Source: Cellulomonas hominis (GTDB lineage Bacteria > Actinomycetota > Actinomycetes > Actinomycetales > Cellulomonadaceae). From it: a DNA stretch of 64,000 nt. This document shows, one piece after another, positions 10,566 through 20,321 of this stretch (its first letter is position 1; the number at the start of each line of letters is the position of its first letter). Below the pieces are notes generated by a model, which made no database searches, was not told the DNA's origin, and was given only the letters and a program-made list of their open reading frames with translations. Location of the stretch: contig NZ_CABEGA010000011.1 in NCBI RefSeq assembly GCF_901521055.1, positions 1 to 64,000 on the forward strand, written 5' to 3'. Made by a program: the position numbers and the translations under genes.

Positions 10566-11294
10566 TCAGCTGGCGGGTGCGATCCGGGCGTACAGCGCGG
10601 CCGGGTCGCCGGCGAGCGAGGCCTTGACCATCGCGCTCCACTCGTCGACGACGACCTCGATCTCCCCGGCGGCCAGGCCGTCGAGCGAGGCGCGGGGCAC
10701 GAGCGCGGGGTCGATCATCGGCCCGTCGTAGCCGGCCATGATGTCGGTGTCCGCCGCCCCGAGGTGGACGCCCTGGACCAGGGTGCCCTGCGCGGCGAGG
10801 TCGAGGCGCACGCCGTTGGTCATGTTCCACTCGGCGGCCTTCGCGGCTCCGTAGGCCCCGTTCCCGGGGAAGGAGAACCACGACAGCGCCGACAGGACGT
10901 TGACGACCGCGCCGCCGCCGGCCGCCGCGAGCGCCGGGGCGAACTCGCGGATCATGTCGAGCGTGCCCCAGAAGTGCGTGTCCATCTCACGCCGGATCTC
11001 GTCGAGGTCGCCCGTGACGAGCGGCGTCGAGGTGGCGATGCCCGCGTTGTTGATCAGCAGGGTGACGTCCGTCGCCGCCCGGGCGGCGGCCACGACCGAG
11101 GCGTGGTCGGTGATGTCGAGCTGCAGCACCTCGACGCGGTCGAGGGACGCGAGCTCGCGCGCCTCCGGGGTCTCGGTGCGCCGTACTGTCGCGTAGACCT
11201 TGCGGGCCCCGCGGGCGAGGAGCTCGTCGACGAACCGGCGGCCGATGCCGCGGTTGGCTCCGGTGACGAGGGCGACCTGGTCGGTGATGTCCAT
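10566..11294 (-). CDS. Short-chain dehydrogenase/reductase
   Basis: A classical SDR of 242 residues: cofactor loop TGANRGIG (11-18), NNAG (82-85), catalytic S135 and the Y148-x3-K152 pair, followed by an AADTDI segment. It reduces or oxidises a carbonyl/alcohol with NAD(P)H; substrate unknown. The gene is divergent from a MerR regulator gene, a common arrangement in which the regulator controls the SDR from the shared 98-base gap. Confidence 0.93.
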   Translation of the reverse strand: MDITDQVALVTGANRGIGRRFVDELLARGARKVYATVRRTETPEARELASLDRVEVLQLDITDHASVVAAARAATDVTLLINNAGIATSTPLVTGDLDEIRREMDTHFWGTLDMIREFAPALAAAGGGAVVNVLSALSWFSFPGNGAYGAAKAAEWNMTNGVRLDLAAQGTLVQGVHLGAADTDIMAGYDGPMIDPALVPRASLDGLAAGEIEVVVDEWSAMVKASLAGDPAALYARIAPAS

Positions 11295-11354
11295 GTGTGG
11301 CGTTCTCCCTTCTCGCGGTCGGCCTGGTGGTCGACCTGCGCGGGTACGCTAGAA

Positions 11355-11373
11355 CCTCACGTTGACGTCAAGG
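11355..11373. promoter_or_regulatory. Probable MerR operator/promoter
   Basis: An imperfect dyad built on two ACGT cores, in the gap between the divergent SDR and merR genes. On the minus strand it overlaps TTGACG, which can serve as the -35 of the SDR promoter. MerR-family proteins bind such dyads within an over-long spacer. The -10 is not obvious. Confidence 0.55.
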
Positions 11374-11392
11374 GCAAGTCCGGCCCGCCGTC

Positions 11393-11803
11393 ATGACCGA
11401 AGGGGTGCGCGTGCGCATCGGGGACGTCGCTGAACGGGCCGGGGTCAGCCCCCGGGCCCTGCGCTACTACGAGGAGCAGGGCCTCCTGCCGGCCCAGCGG
11501 ACGGCGAGCGGCCAGCGCGTGTACGACGAGGCCGCGGTCGAACGCGTCCAGCTGATCCAGCAGCTGTTCGCGGCGGGACTCGCCAGCCGCACGATCGTGG
11601 AGCTGCTGCCGTGCGTCGACTCCGGGGTGGCCAGCGACGAGGCGCTCGCCCTCCTCCGGCAGGAGCGTGACCGCATCACCGAGAGCATGGCCGCGCTCGC
11701 GCAGGCCCGCGCTCAGCTCGACCGCGTCATCGAGCTCTCGCTGCACCCGGACCCCGAGCACTGTCCCGCGCTCCGGACCGAGACCGCACCGGCAGCGGGA
11801 TGA
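11393..11803 (+). CDS. MerR-family transcriptional regulator
   Basis: A 136-residue regulator with the winged helix RIGDVAERAGVSPRALRYYEEQGLL near residues 7-31, then the long dimerisation helix (about 80-115). The C-terminus has only two cysteines (C73, and one near the end in DPEHCPAL), not a clear metal-binding loop, so an organic or redox signal is more likely than a metal. It is expected to regulate the divergent SDR gene and itself. Confidence 0.9.
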   Translation: MTEGVRVRIGDVAERAGVSPRALRYYEEQGLLPAQRTASGQRVYDEAAVERVQLIQQLFAAGLASRTIVELLPCVDSGVASDEALALLRQERDRITESMAALAQARAQLDRVIELSLHPDPEHCPALRTETAPAAG

Positions 11804-11931
11804 GCGCGGTGGGTCCTCCGGCCCTGGCACATCCCCGAGCCGCCCGCCGGTAGGCTGAACCCGCGCCGAACGGGCCCCACCGGTCCGACCGGCGACGCAT
11901 GGGGCCGACGAGAACACCTCGCGGGTCCCGC

Positions 11932-12004
11932 GCGCCTGTAGCTCAGTGGATAGAGCACCGCTCTCCTAAAGCGGGTGTCGGCAGTTCGAGTCTGCCCAGG
12001 CGCA
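11932..12004 (+). tRNA. tRNA-Arg (CCT)
   Basis: 73 nucleotides folding as a full cloverleaf: acceptor GCGCCTG/CAGGCGC, D-arm GCTC..GAGC, anticodon stem CCGCT/AGCGG with loop CTCCTAA (anticodon CCT), T-loop TTCGAGT and discriminator A. The 3' CCA is not encoded. The gene lies exactly at the boundary between ordinary chromosome and an island of decayed methyltransferase and defence genes, so its 3' end is a likely past integration site, although no second copy of the 3' sequence was seen in the window. Confidence 0.97.
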
Positions 12005-12009
12005 CAGCA

Positions 12010-12397
12010 CCCGTTTGTACAGGTGCATCGAGGAGCTGCTGGGTACTGCGCCGACTTCATGAAGGCCGCGACGTTCTCCACCACGAAATACCGGGGTCTC
12101 ACCCGGACGATCCTGCGGGGGTTCTCACGCCAGAGGGTGTTGCGCTCATCCTCGGCGTCCTGCTTGCCGAATGTCGAGAGGGCGGCCCACCCACGATGAC
12201 GTCGACCGAGGGCACGTACCGCGTTCGTAGCCACTCCTGGATCGGCCGGACGAAGACGTCGGCCTCCGGGTGGTTCTGCTGATAGGTGGCCGCAGCCGCG
12301 ACGTCCATCTCGACGGTCTCCACGGTCGAGTAGCCCCCTTGCGATCCCAACCCCGCACTGAACCCGCTTGCGCGGCGAAGAGATCGAGGACCGTCAT
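12010..12397 (-). pseudogene. Decayed DNA cytosine-5 methyltransferase
   Basis: Remnant of a C5 methyltransferase read in three frames. It begins at 12397 with motif I (MTVLDLFAAQAG, canonical FAGAGG altered), shifts frame to give YSTVETVEMD and VDVIVGGPP, then shifts again at about 12180 to FGKQDAEDERNTLW and YFVVENVAAFMKS (motif VI). The second junction removes the catalytic PCQG cysteine loop, and everything after motif VI is missing: the fragment stops next to the tRNA. It cannot be an active enzyme. A degenerate vsr follows divergently, as expected for a methyltransferase/Vsr pair. Confidence 0.85.
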
Positions 12398-12566
12398 CGC
12401 CGACGAGCCGCTTCCGGGCACGTCAGTGCTGCGCGAGCATTGGGGGTGACCATGGGGCCGCTCGCTGGCAGCGGGGACGCAACCGGCGAGGTGGGCGGGA
12501 GGCGCCCAAGCGCGGTGCCGCCCCCCAGCCCCGGATCCCCGCTTCCAGAGCAATCTCTCCGACCGG

Positions 12567-12961
12567 ATGTCCTGGCAGCGCCGGAGGGACACCGGACCGG
12601 AACTGCTGCTGCGCCGGGCTCTCCATCGGCGGTACTGCGCTTCCGTGTCGACTACGCCCTCCCCGGCCTCCCCAGGCGCCGTGCCGACGTCCTGTTCACC
12701 CGTGCCCGCATCGCGGTCTTCGTCGACGTCTGCTTCTGGAAGGGCCGCCCGGAGCACGCGACGCGTCCTACGAGCAATGCCGCATGGTGGGAGGTAAAGC
12801 TAGCGACGAACGTGCAGCGCGACCGGGATACCGACGCGCATCTGACGTCCATCGGGTGGCTTGTCCCCCGGTTCTGGGAACACGCGGACATGGAGCAGGC
12901 GGCGGCCCTCGTCGCTCACGCTTGGACGAATGCTCACGAAACGGGGGCCGGAAGCCGATGA
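12567..12961 (+). pseudogene. Frameshifted very-short-patch repair endonuclease (vsr remnant)
   Basis: Vsr homologue in two frames. The ATG at 12567 opens DTGPELLLRRALHRR; at about 12630 one base is missing and the rest (RADVLFTRARIAVFVD, then WWEVKLATNVQRDRDTD and RFWEHAD) runs in another frame to 12961. The canonical VDGCFWHGCPEH is degraded to VDVCFWKGRPEH, losing the catalytic-region histidine and a cysteine. Vsr nicks T:G mismatches produced by deamination of 5-methylcytosine, so decay alongside the dead methyltransferase is logical. An intact vsr is present at 44198. Confidence 0.8.
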
Positions 12962-13043
12962 GACTCGGAGTGTCGGTGACGCCTCCTACGATGGCCTCCA
13001 TCGAGATATCCACAGGCCCTGAGGCCTCGGAAGGACTCCACAG

Positions 13044-13442
13044 GTGACGCAGTTCGGCAAGCTCATCGAAGTCTCGCTGCCCCTGGAGGACATCAACCAC
13101 GGGTCCGCCCGGGAGGAGTCGATCCGGCAAGGCCACCCGCCCACCCTGCACTTGTGGTGGGCTCGCCGACCGTTGGCCGCGGCTCCGGGCGTGGTCCCCG
13201 CCCAGCTCGACGACCCGTCTTCGCGCCCCCACCGGTTCCCCACCGAGGAGGACCAAGAGGTCGAAGGGGAGCGGCTGCACAACGTCATCCGCCGTCTGGT
13301 TGTCTGGGAGAACACCGGCGATGAGCGACTGCTGCGTGAGGCGCACGAGGAGATCCTGACCATTCAGCGGGCCGTCCGCGAGACGCCCGGAACCTCCGGT
13401 TCGACGCCAGCCGATTCAACGACGTGGAGTACTGACCGATGA
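13044..13442 (+). pseudogene. Truncated DUF1156 DNA methylase N-terminus
   Basis: 132 codons. The first 110 residues match the start of anti-phage-associated DUF1156 adenine methylases ([48 protein letters not shown]), proteins usually about 900-1000 residues long with an NPPY motif, absent here. After the truncation the frame ends in an unrelated tail; in another frame the same DNA reads [15 protein letters not shown] and a stop at 13433-13435, which may be the C-terminus of the same or a second gene after an internal deletion. The stop overlaps the next gene's ATG, so it may still be translated as a leader. Not functional as a methylase. Confidence 0.7.
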
Positions 13443-14977
13443 CCGACGTCCAAGCGGACTCGCTGGCAGGCGAGGTTATCGGCCGACTGATCCTCACGCC
13501 GGATCCGGCCTTCGTGAAGAGCCTCGGCACCCACCACACCCTCGAGTCGGCCATGGCGGACCTTGTTGACAACAGCATCGACGCCCACGCCACGACGGTC
13601 ACGATCCGGTTCATCACCTGGAACGGTCACCTCGCCGGAATCTTGGTCATCGATGACGGCGACGGTATGGACGCCGACATCGCGGACCGTGCGATGCGGC
13701 TCGGAGGTCAGCGTGAGTACGCGGCCGGCGACCTGGGGCACTTCGGTGTGGGGCTCAAGTCAGCGGCCCTCGGGGTCGCGAACGTCCTGACGGTGTGGTC
13801 GCGCCGGTACGGAGCCAGCCCCGTCGGCCGCAGACTCACACGCGTCGACATGCAACGCGACTACTCATGCGACGTGCTGAGTACCAAGGCCGCCGAGCGT
13901 TCGCTTCGGCACGGACTCGACGGTGCCGAACGCGGCACGATCATCGCGCTCACCGAGCTCAAGGCCGGCGTCCATGGAGCGTCGCCGACCGAGGCGGCGA
14001 TTTGGCTGTCCCACGCTCAGCAGCGTGTCCGACACCACCTCGGCCTCGTCTACCACCGCCTCCTCGCCGCCAATCGCGTGGTGGTGCAGACGGTGGAGGT
14101 CGACGAACACGGCAATCAGGGAGTACTCACGCCGGTCCAACCTGTCGATCCCTTCGCCTACCCCGTCACCGGACGGCCCGGCTTCCCGAAGCAGCTGCAC
14201 GCCCGCGCGGCGGGAATCGACGTCACCGTCACGTGCCACATCTGGCCGGCGCGGTACGAGAACAACACAGAGTTCAGGCTGCAGCAGAAGTCCGCCGAGG
14301 AGACCCAGGGGTTCTACGTCTATCGCGCGGACCGTCTCCTCCAGGCCGGCGGCTGGAACAACGTGGCGAACGCCGGACCGCTCCGCAAGCTCGCGCGGGT
14401 CAGCATCGATGCCGACGGTCTCGACGGGCTGGTGCAGCTCAACCCGGAGAAGAACGGCACACAGTTCAGCACGGCGCTGTCCCATGCCCTGGCACGCGCG
14501 ACCTCCAGCCCTGGCGGCGACGCCGTGTCGTTCGAGGACTTCCTGACCGCTGCCGAGGAGGTGGTGGTTCAGTCGAAGAAGCGGACTCACAAACGCAAGC
14601 CCGTGGTGCGGCCGGACCGCGGATTCGCCAAGGGCGTTCGGCGAGCGATCGGAGAGGAACTCGACTTCCATGCGGACGAGGACGCGGTGGAGGTCCGCTG
14701 GAAGCGGCTCCCCGCCGGGACGTTCTTCGAGATCGACCGGCCTGCACGGACGCTGTGGCTGAACCTGGCGTACAGGAACCTCTACTCCCCCGGCCAGAAA
14801 AGCCTGAACGACGCACCCCTCGTAAAGGCCCTGATCTTCCTGCTCGCTCAGGACCACTTCACGGGCATGCAATACAGCTCCGCGAAGCGCGACGAGGCGG
14901 CGGTGTGGCAGGCCGTTCTCGGAGCAGCCGCCGAGGAGGAGAAGGTGCGACGGAACCGAGGAGAGGGACCGCGATGA
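13439..14977 (+). CDS. MORC/MutL-like GHKL ATPase of a restriction-type defence operon
   Basis: A 512-residue GHKL ATPase. The N-terminal domain has the N-box [10 protein letters not shown] (D44-N45), the DDGDGM box (D73-M77) and the lid loop [10 protein letters not shown] (100-109), closest in arrangement to MutL/MORC proteins rather than kinases. A central S5-like and a C-terminal region without known motif follow. MORC-type ATPases clamp or load on DNA in an ATP-dependent way. The ATG overlaps the preceding stop, and its own stop overlaps the nuclease gene (ATGA at 14974-14977). It forms a coupled trio with a DUF4420 nuclease and a Z1 helicase, a combination known from comparative genomics of restriction-modification islands. 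Confidence 0.85.
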   Translation: MTDVQADSLAGEVIGRLILTPDPAFVKSLGTHHTLESAMADLVDNSIDAHATTVTIRFITWNGHLAGILVIDDGDGMDADIADRAMRLGGQREYAAGDLGHFGVGLKSAALGVANVLTVWSRRYGASPVGRRLTRVDMQRDYSCDVLSTKAAERSLRHGLDGAERGTIIALTELKAGVHGASPTEAAIWLSHAQQRVRHHLGLVYHRLLAANRVVVQTVEVDEHGNQGVLTPVQPVDPFAYPVTGRPGFPKQLHARAAGIDVTVTCHIWPARYENNTEFRLQQKSAEETQGFYVYRADRLLQAGGWNNVANAGPLRKLARVSIDADGLDGLVQLNPEKNGTQFSTALSHALARATSSPGGDAVSFEDFLTAAEEVVVQSKKRTHKRKPVVRPDRGFAKGVRRAIGEELDFHADEDAVEVRWKRLPAGTFFEIDRPARTLWLNLAYRNLYSPGQKSLNDAPLVKALIFLLAQDHFTGMQYSSAKRDEAAVWQAVLGAAAEEEKVRRNRGEGPR

Positions 14978-15978
14978 CGTCCGACACGGGACCATTCGTG
15001 CCCTCCGAGCGACACCCGGACCTGCCCATGCTCGACGGGTACTGGGCCGACGGCCATCCCGCAAGGCTCCCGATCCTCGGTGCGCCGGAGTGCTTCATCG
15101 ACCTGGATCCACCGCATCGTGAGATCAAGCTCAGCGTCCCGGCCGACGGCAAGGAGCCCGACCTGGCGAAGTTCCGGAACATCGACTTAGCCACCCACAC
15201 CGACGACGGTGTCGTCTGGTGGGAGATCCGTGTGCTCGTCGAGCACTCGTTGCACGAGGCGTACTCCCTCCTGACCCGCATCGCCGATCTCGTTCAGCTG
15301 GACCGGCAGTCCGTCGGGGTCGCGGCGTACCAGGCACTAGAGACGTACCGTGCGCTGCTGGCCCCGCGCGGCGCGATGAGCGAGGAGCAGCAGATAGGGC
15401 TCTACGGCGAGCTGCTGGCACTCGAGCACCTCTTGCGTCACGCCGGCCCGGGCGTCGCGGTGCCGGCGTGGGTGGGGCCGATGAACGAGGAGCACGATAT
15501 CGCTCTCGCGGACGTCCACTTCGAGGTCAAGACCACCAAGGGTGAGCACCGCCAGCACGTGATCAGCGGGACGCAACAGTTGCAGCCTCTACGCGGCGTC
15601 CCGTTGTGGCTGCTCTCCTTGCAGGTAACGCCGACGACGCCCGACGCCGGGCGGAGCCTGGTCGATCTGGTGGCCGACGTCCGTCAGCTCGCCAGTGGGG
15701 GCCGGCCGAGGGTCGACGAACTGCTGCGCGGGATGGGCTGGCGTGACTCCGATGCCGACCTTTACGCCTCCCACCTCACCCTTCGGAGCGACCCGCGCGC
15801 CTACTGCGTCGACGCGGCATTCCCGGCATTGACGGACGATCGCCTTAGGGTTGCGGTGCCTCAAGCGGAACTGATCAATGACGTGAAGTACCGGGTCGAC
15901 GTGACCCAGTTGGACTACGGCGTCCCTCCGGCGCCGATGGACGGATTCGTGGAGCACCCTGAGGAGCCGACCGCATGA
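14974..15978 (+). CDS. PD-(D/E)XK nuclease, DUF4420 family
   Basis: A 334-residue protein of the DUF4420 family. A conserved helix GLYGELLALEHLL precedes the nuclease core: D175 in EEHDIAL and E184-V-K186 in HFEVKTTKG, a complete PD-(D/E)XK active site, then Q-rich helix ISGTQQLQPL. It is the likely DNA-cleaving subunit of the operon. Start and stop both overlap neighbours by four bases, so stoichiometric expression with the ATPase and Z1 protein is expected. Specificity is unknown; no DNA-recognition domain is evident in the nuclease itself. Confidence 0.85.
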   Translation: MTSDTGPFVPSERHPDLPMLDGYWADGHPARLPILGAPECFIDLDPPHREIKLSVPADGKEPDLAKFRNIDLATHTDDGVVWWEIRVLVEHSLHEAYSLLTRIADLVQLDRQSVGVAAYQALETYRALLAPRGAMSEEQQIGLYGELLALEHLLRHAGPGVAVPAWVGPMNEEHDIALADVHFEVKTTKGEHRQHVISGTQQLQPLRGVPLWLLSLQVTPTTPDAGRSLVDLVADVRQLASGGRPRVDELLRGMGWRDSDADLYASHLTLRSDPRAYCVDAAFPALTDDRLRVAVPQAELINDVKYRVDVTQLDYGVPPAPMDGFVEHPEEPTA

Positions 15979-18965
15979 CCGCACCCGCCTGGCAGCACGA
16001 CCTGACGATGCTGCTCCACGCCGACGCTGATACTGCGCCGCGGCCTCTCGTTTCGACGGTGAACGTCCTCCTCGGCGGCGGAGGCCTCACCGAGGACGAG
16101 CTCGCTGCTCACCTCGAAGCCGCGCCCCTCAAGGACCCCGTGGTTCACCGCCTCCACCGGGCGCTCCTGGCGTGGGACTCCGCCACCGCGGCACCGTGGG
16201 CGGCGCTCAACGGCGAGCCTGCACCGCCTCCCCATACCCGCTCCCGCCGACAGCGGGCATACGCCCGGCTGGGCTTCTCGGACAAACTGGCGGCAGCGCT
16301 CGACGTCAAGTGCCCCGTGGTCGAGAAGCACGAGGTCGTGATCTCCAGGGAGTTCGAGCCGTGGTACGAGGACGCCAAGCACGAGCGTCACAGCTTCTAC
16401 TGGGCGCACTACGAGGAATACCTCCGCGAGAAGGGATGGGGCGCCGACGTCATCAAGTCGCTCGACGCCGCCTCGGACGACGTCGTCCGTCGCCTGTCCG
16501 ATCCCACTAGGCCTGAGGCGAAGAGGACTCGCGGGCTTGTGATCGGCTACGTCCAGAGCGGCAAGACGGCGAACTTCACTGGCGTCATCGCCAAGGCCGT
16601 CGACTCCGGTTATCGCCTCGTGATCGTCCTCACCGGCACCGTCGAGATGCTGCGCGCCCAGACGCAGCGGCGCCTGGACAAGGAGCTCGTCGGCCACGAG
16701 AATCTCGTCCACGGGCTCGACACCACGAGTGAAACCTGGCTCAAGGAGTTCGACTACGCCGGTGACCCGGAGTGGCACGACGACGCGTCGTTCGTGCGAC
16801 ACCCCGGCATCGAGACCGCCGACGGAGTGCCGCGGATTATCCGCGCGACGACGCTCGGTGCTGACTACAGGCGCCTCAAGCAGGAACTCACCAAGCTGCG
16901 CTTCCCCAGTCGACCGAAGAAGTCTGCGCCACTGAACCACCCCGAGAACCTCGCGGCCGCGGATGCGTACCTGGCGGTCGTGAAGAAGAACTCCACGACT
17001 CTCAAGAAGCTCATCACTGACCTCAAGGCGGTAGGAGCGAAGACATTGGCCGAGCTTCCGATCCTGATCATCGACGACGAGTCCGACCAGGCGTCGCTCG
17101 ACACGACGAGCCCCAAGGTGAAGGCAGCGGCCGCCACGGAGGCCGAGCGCAAGCGCACGGCGATCAACAAGGCGATCTCCGAGATTCTCGGCCTCGCGCC
17201 GCGCGCGCAGTACGTCGGCTACACCGCCACGCCGTTCGCCAATGTCTTCGTCGATCCGACGGATGAGCAGGACATCTTCCCGTCCGACTTCCTCATCACC
17301 CTCCACCGCCCGGACGGTTACATGGGTGTGGCGGATTTCCACGACATAGAGCGCGACTGGAGCTCAGAGACGCGCGATCTGACCACGTCCAACCGCATGG
17401 CGTTCGTTCGAGACCTGGAGCCGGATGTCGACGCCGCCGATCTGGACGCCGAACTTCTCGATGCCATGGACGCCTTTGTCCTGTCGGGGGCGATCAAGCT
17501 CTACCGCACCGAGCACGGTACGAGCACCGGCAAGCACCACACGATGCTGGTGCACGAGTCCGTCAAGAAGGCCGAGCACCGCGAGACTGCGGAGCGTGTT
17601 CGGGAAGTATGGTCCGCACACCCGGCGACGTCGCCGGAGGGCATCCGACGCCTCGAGGCCCTGTGGGACGCCGACTACCGCAAGGTCTGCGACGCGCGCC
17701 AGGACGGTCCCGTCCCCGAGTCGTTCGCCGCCATCAAGCCGTACATCGGAGCGGCCTACGCCCGGATGACCTCGGACGGCGATCCCGTCATCGTCGTCAA
17801 CTCAGATGCCGAACTGCAAGCCAACGCCAAGCGTCTCAACTTCGATGCCGAGCCGGTTTGGCGCATTCTCGTCGGTGGCACGAAGCTCAGCCGCGGCTTC
17901 ACGGTCGAGGGCCTGACCGTGTCCTACTACCGCCGCGCGGCCGGGCAGGGTGACACCCTGATGCAGGCCGGACGCTGGTTCGGATACCGCAAGGGCTACC
18001 GGGACCTGGTCCGCCTGTTCATCCCCGATGACCTCTACCAGGCGTTCGAGGCTGTGCTCCGCGACGAGGAGGCCTTGCGGCTCGAGCTGGCGCAGTACGA
18101 GGGATTCGACGAGTCCGGGAAGCCGCTCCTGACGCCGCAGGCGGTGCCCCCCCTGATCCGTCAGCATCTGCCAGCGGTCAAGCTGACCGCGCGAAACAAA
18201 ATGTGGAACGCCCGGCTGATCGAGCAGGGCGTGGGCGGTCGTATCAGGGACCTTTACATGGTGCCCTCCCGCGATGACGGAGACAGCAAGGAACACAACG
18301 TCGGAACGGTCGCTCGGATCCTCTCAGGTACCACCGGCCCTGTGCCGGTCAGCGACGGCAAAAACCTGTTCGATGCCAGGATCGGTCTCGTCGACAACTC
18401 TGAGATCCTCGACCTCCTGGACCGGCGCACGGGTCTGCGCTGGAACAGCGCCGTGTCGGAGCAGGTGCGGCCGCAGGTTCGCTTCTTCGAGAACGTGGCC
18501 CGCGATGGTCGGGTCGAGGGTTGGGCCGTGATGTGGCCGCAGCTCGGCGAGGGAGGCCTGACTAAGCTTGATGGAATTACGGGAAGCGCCCGGCTCGTGG
18601 AGCGCGCCCGACGAGAGGGGCGCCACGACTTCTCCGGAAGTGACATCAAGCATCGTCGTCCCGCGGAGGCGTTGGCCGCGGACGGCCCGAGCGCGGAGGT
18701 GGCCTTCCAGGCGCTGGCAGAAGGACGCAACGTCGAGCGCCTGGGCGTGGTCCTTGTCTACCTCGCCTGGGATCCGCGTGAGTCAGGCGCACAGCGGCCG
18801 ACCACCGACGCACCCGCGGACTTGAGGGACATCACGGTGCTCGTTTCGATGGTGGTTCCTCAGGACGCAGCACCAGGCGGACGCGCACTCGTGTGGGAGC
18901 GAGTTCAGGACGACGATCTGCACCGCGATCTGGCGGCGGTAGATATTCCGCAGGCGGCACGTTAG
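15975..18965 (+). CDS. Z1-domain superfamily II helicase-like ATPase
   Basis: A 996-residue Z1 protein. Walker A is VIGYVQSGKTANF (K197), the Walker B-like ILIIDDESDQ lies at about 364-372, motif III-like YVGYTATPFANVFVDP follows, and the second RecA-like lobe has GGTKLSRGFTVEGL and MQAGRWFGYRKGY. Z1 proteins are SF2 translocases seen almost only in defence loci. With the MORC-like ATPase and the DUF4420 nuclease it probably senses or translocates on foreign DNA. The stop codon at 18963-18965 interlocks with the stop of the opposite-strand DGQHR gene (18962-18964), so the two genes meet with no spacer. Confidence 0.88.
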   Translation: MTAPAWQHDLTMLLHADADTAPRPLVSTVNVLLGGGGLTEDELAAHLEAAPLKDPVVHRLHRALLAWDSATAAPWAALNGEPAPPPHTRSRRQRAYARLGFSDKLAAALDVKCPVVEKHEVVISREFEPWYEDAKHERHSFYWAHYEEYLREKGWGADVIKSLDAASDDVVRRLSDPTRPEAKRTRGLVIGYVQSGKTANFTGVIAKAVDSGYRLVIVLTGTVEMLRAQTQRRLDKELVGHENLVHGLDTTSETWLKEFDYAGDPEWHDDASFVRHPGIETADGVPRIIRATTLGADYRRLKQELTKLRFPSRPKKSAPLNHPENLAAADAYLAVVKKNSTTLKKLITDLKAVGAKTLAELPILIIDDESDQASLDTTSPKVKAAAATEAERKRTAINKAISEILGLAPRAQYVGYTATPFANVFVDPTDEQDIFPSDFLITLHRPDGYMGVADFHDIERDWSSETRDLTTSNRMAFVRDLEPDVDAADLDAELLDAMDAFVLSGAIKLYRTEHGTSTGKHHTMLVHESVKKAEHRETAERVREVWSAHPATSPEGIRRLEALWDADYRKVCDARQDGPVPESFAAIKPYIGAAYARMTSDGDPVIVVNSDAELQANAKRLNFDAEPVWRILVGGTKLSRGFTVEGLTVSYYRRAAGQGDTLMQAGRWFGYRKGYRDLVRLFIPDDLYQAFEAVLRDEEALRLELAQYEGFDESGKPLLTPQAVPPLIRQHLPAVKLTARNKMWNARLIEQGVGGRIRDLYMVPSRDDGDSKEHNVGTVARILSGTTGPVPVSDGKNLFDARIGLVDNSEILDLLDRRTGLRWNSAVSEQVRPQVRFFENVARDGRVEGWAVMWPQLGEGGLTKLDGITGSARLVERARREGRHDFSGSDIKHRRPAEALAADGPSAEVAFQALAEGRNVERLGVVLVYLAWDPRESGAQRPTTDAPADLRDITVLVSMVVPQDAAPGGRALVWERVQDDDLHRDLAAVDIPQAAR

Positions 18966-20203
18966 CGGTCGCGTGCCGCCGGGACCCCTGCGCGCGCCCA
19001 GGACGCAAGTGTCATCGTCATGCCCTTGAGGTCCTGTGCCCTCGAGGACGGTGCACGGCTGCCGGTGTGTGGGAAGTACCCGGTGGCGAACCAACGGCCG
19101 TCGATCGGGAAGCTCCACGACCCGGCGAGCTGGTGGAGCATGCGACGGAAGGCCAGTTCCCCGGCATCGTCGACGCGGGGACGCAGTTCGTCGATCCCGT
19201 CGACGGCCACGATGCGGAAGGCGCCGGCGAGACACCGCAGGATGGTCGCGGACGCGATAAGGCTTCGGGCGCGTAGAGCTGCCGCACTCTCGGCGCCCGA
19301 GGCCACCCGCGCCAGCCCGGGGACCTCGTCGAGGAGCACGTCGAGGAACCGGAGCGTCACATCCCTCACGCCTTCCGGAGCCAGCAGCGCCTCACGCTTC
19401 TGCGTCGCCCGGGACTCGAACCCGATCGACGCCGCCCGGACGACGTCGACCAGGGTCTTCGCCGAGAGGAGGTTCTCGCTCGCCCCGGCCATCCGGTCCT
19501 TCTCGAAATCCACGATCCCGTCGACCAGCGGGTGCTTCACGGCGAGCTCGGCTGCGACCCGGTTCACCAGGTCGCGTTGATCGAACGCGGCGACCTGGGA
19601 CTTCGTGATCCCCTTGGCGTTGGTCGCGATGTCCGAGAAGAGCTGTTTGTGCTCCTCGATCCCGACCCCTTCGAAGATCTCCAACGTCACACACTCCGTC
19701 TGGAGGCGCTCCGAGAGGCGAGTCCAGCGATCGAGAGCGCTTCCGGCGCTCCGCCCGGCACCCGTGTCGCCCAGGAGGTGCGCGTTCTCCAGTGCCCGGC
19801 GACTGGTTCTGAGGCCCGCAGAGATCTGTTCGGCCGCGATGTGCCATCCCAGGATGCGGTGCTGCCCGTCGAGGATCTCGAGCGACGTCTTGGAGTCATC
19901 GGGGAACGTCAGCATGCCGCTCGAGACCGCCAGCACCGATGTCTCCTGTTGGAACCTGTCACCCAACCGTGCCTCGGTGTCGAGTAGCAGCGGCGGCGTC
20001 GCCCAGCGCTCGTTGTGCTGCCAGTACAGCGAGAAACCTTCGGCATGAGCGAGGTCGACGCGACGGTTCCCCGGGAACTTGTGAGCGGGGTCGGGCTCCG
20101 GAAGAAGCTCGGCGATGGCCTGCAGTGGCACGGCGACCACGAACACCGCGATTCCCCCGCGGCTGTAGCGATGCGCTGGGAAGGTGTGGACTCTCTGCGC
20201 CAA
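18962..20203 (-). CDS. DGQHR-domain (DndB-like) protein
   Basis: A 413-residue protein with the family signature LEILDGQHRILGWHIA near residues 108-123 and a later FSDIATNAKGITKSQ segment. DGQHR proteins belong to a ParB/sulfiredoxin-like fold and include DndB, the regulator of DNA phosphorothioation, and proteins of the 7-deazaguanine DNA system. No dndA/C/D/E or dpd genes are present here, so this copy probably regulates or licenses the adjacent nuclease operon (inference). Start is TTG at 20203; no nearby ATG is in frame. Promoter lies in the 118-base gap shared with the divergent small gene. Confidence 0.82.
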   Translation of the reverse strand: MAQRVHTFPAHRYSRGGIAVFVVAVPLQAIAELLPEPDPAHKFPGNRRVDLAHAEGFSLYWQHNERWATPPLLLDTEARLGDRFQQETSVLAVSSGMLTFPDDSKTSLEILDGQHRILGWHIAAEQISAGLRTSRRALENAHLLGDTGAGRSAGSALDRWTRLSERLQTECVTLEIFEGVGIEEHKQLFSDIATNAKGITKSQVAAFDQRDLVNRVAAELAVKHPLVDGIVDFEKDRMAGASENLLSAKTLVDVVRAASIGFESRATQKREALLAPEGVRDVTLRFLDVLLDEVPGLARVASGAESAAALRARSLIASATILRCLAGAFRIVAVDGIDELRPRVDDAGELAFRRMLHQLAGSWSFPIDGRWFATGYFPHTGSRAPSSRAQDLKGMTMTLASWARAGVPAARDR

Positions 20204-20221
20204 CTGTCACTCCGATGTCTA

Positions 20222-20258
20222 CGTGCTGTGCTTCTGATGTCGGCAGCACGACACAGCA
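20222..20258. promoter_or_regulatory. Overlapping inverted repeats in a divergent promoter
   Basis: Between the divergent DGQHR gene and the small gene at 20322, CGTGCTG (20222-20228) pairs with CAGCACG (20244-20250), and TGCTGTG (20224-20230) pairs with CACAGCA (20252-20258). The two dyads share a left arm, suggesting an operator or an mRNA structure that regulates one or both genes. Confidence 0.4.
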
Positions 20259-20321
20259 GCTTGACGGTGTTCACCCGCTTTGTGCGCTCCCGACACGCGG
20301 GAGAGCTGGCAAGCTCACGCC

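Noticed and set aside
13795-14970. Plus-strand frame overlapping the MORC-like gene and leading into the nuclease gene
   Set aside because: The real nuclease start is the ATGA overlap at 14974; upstream codons are a shadow of the ATPase gene.
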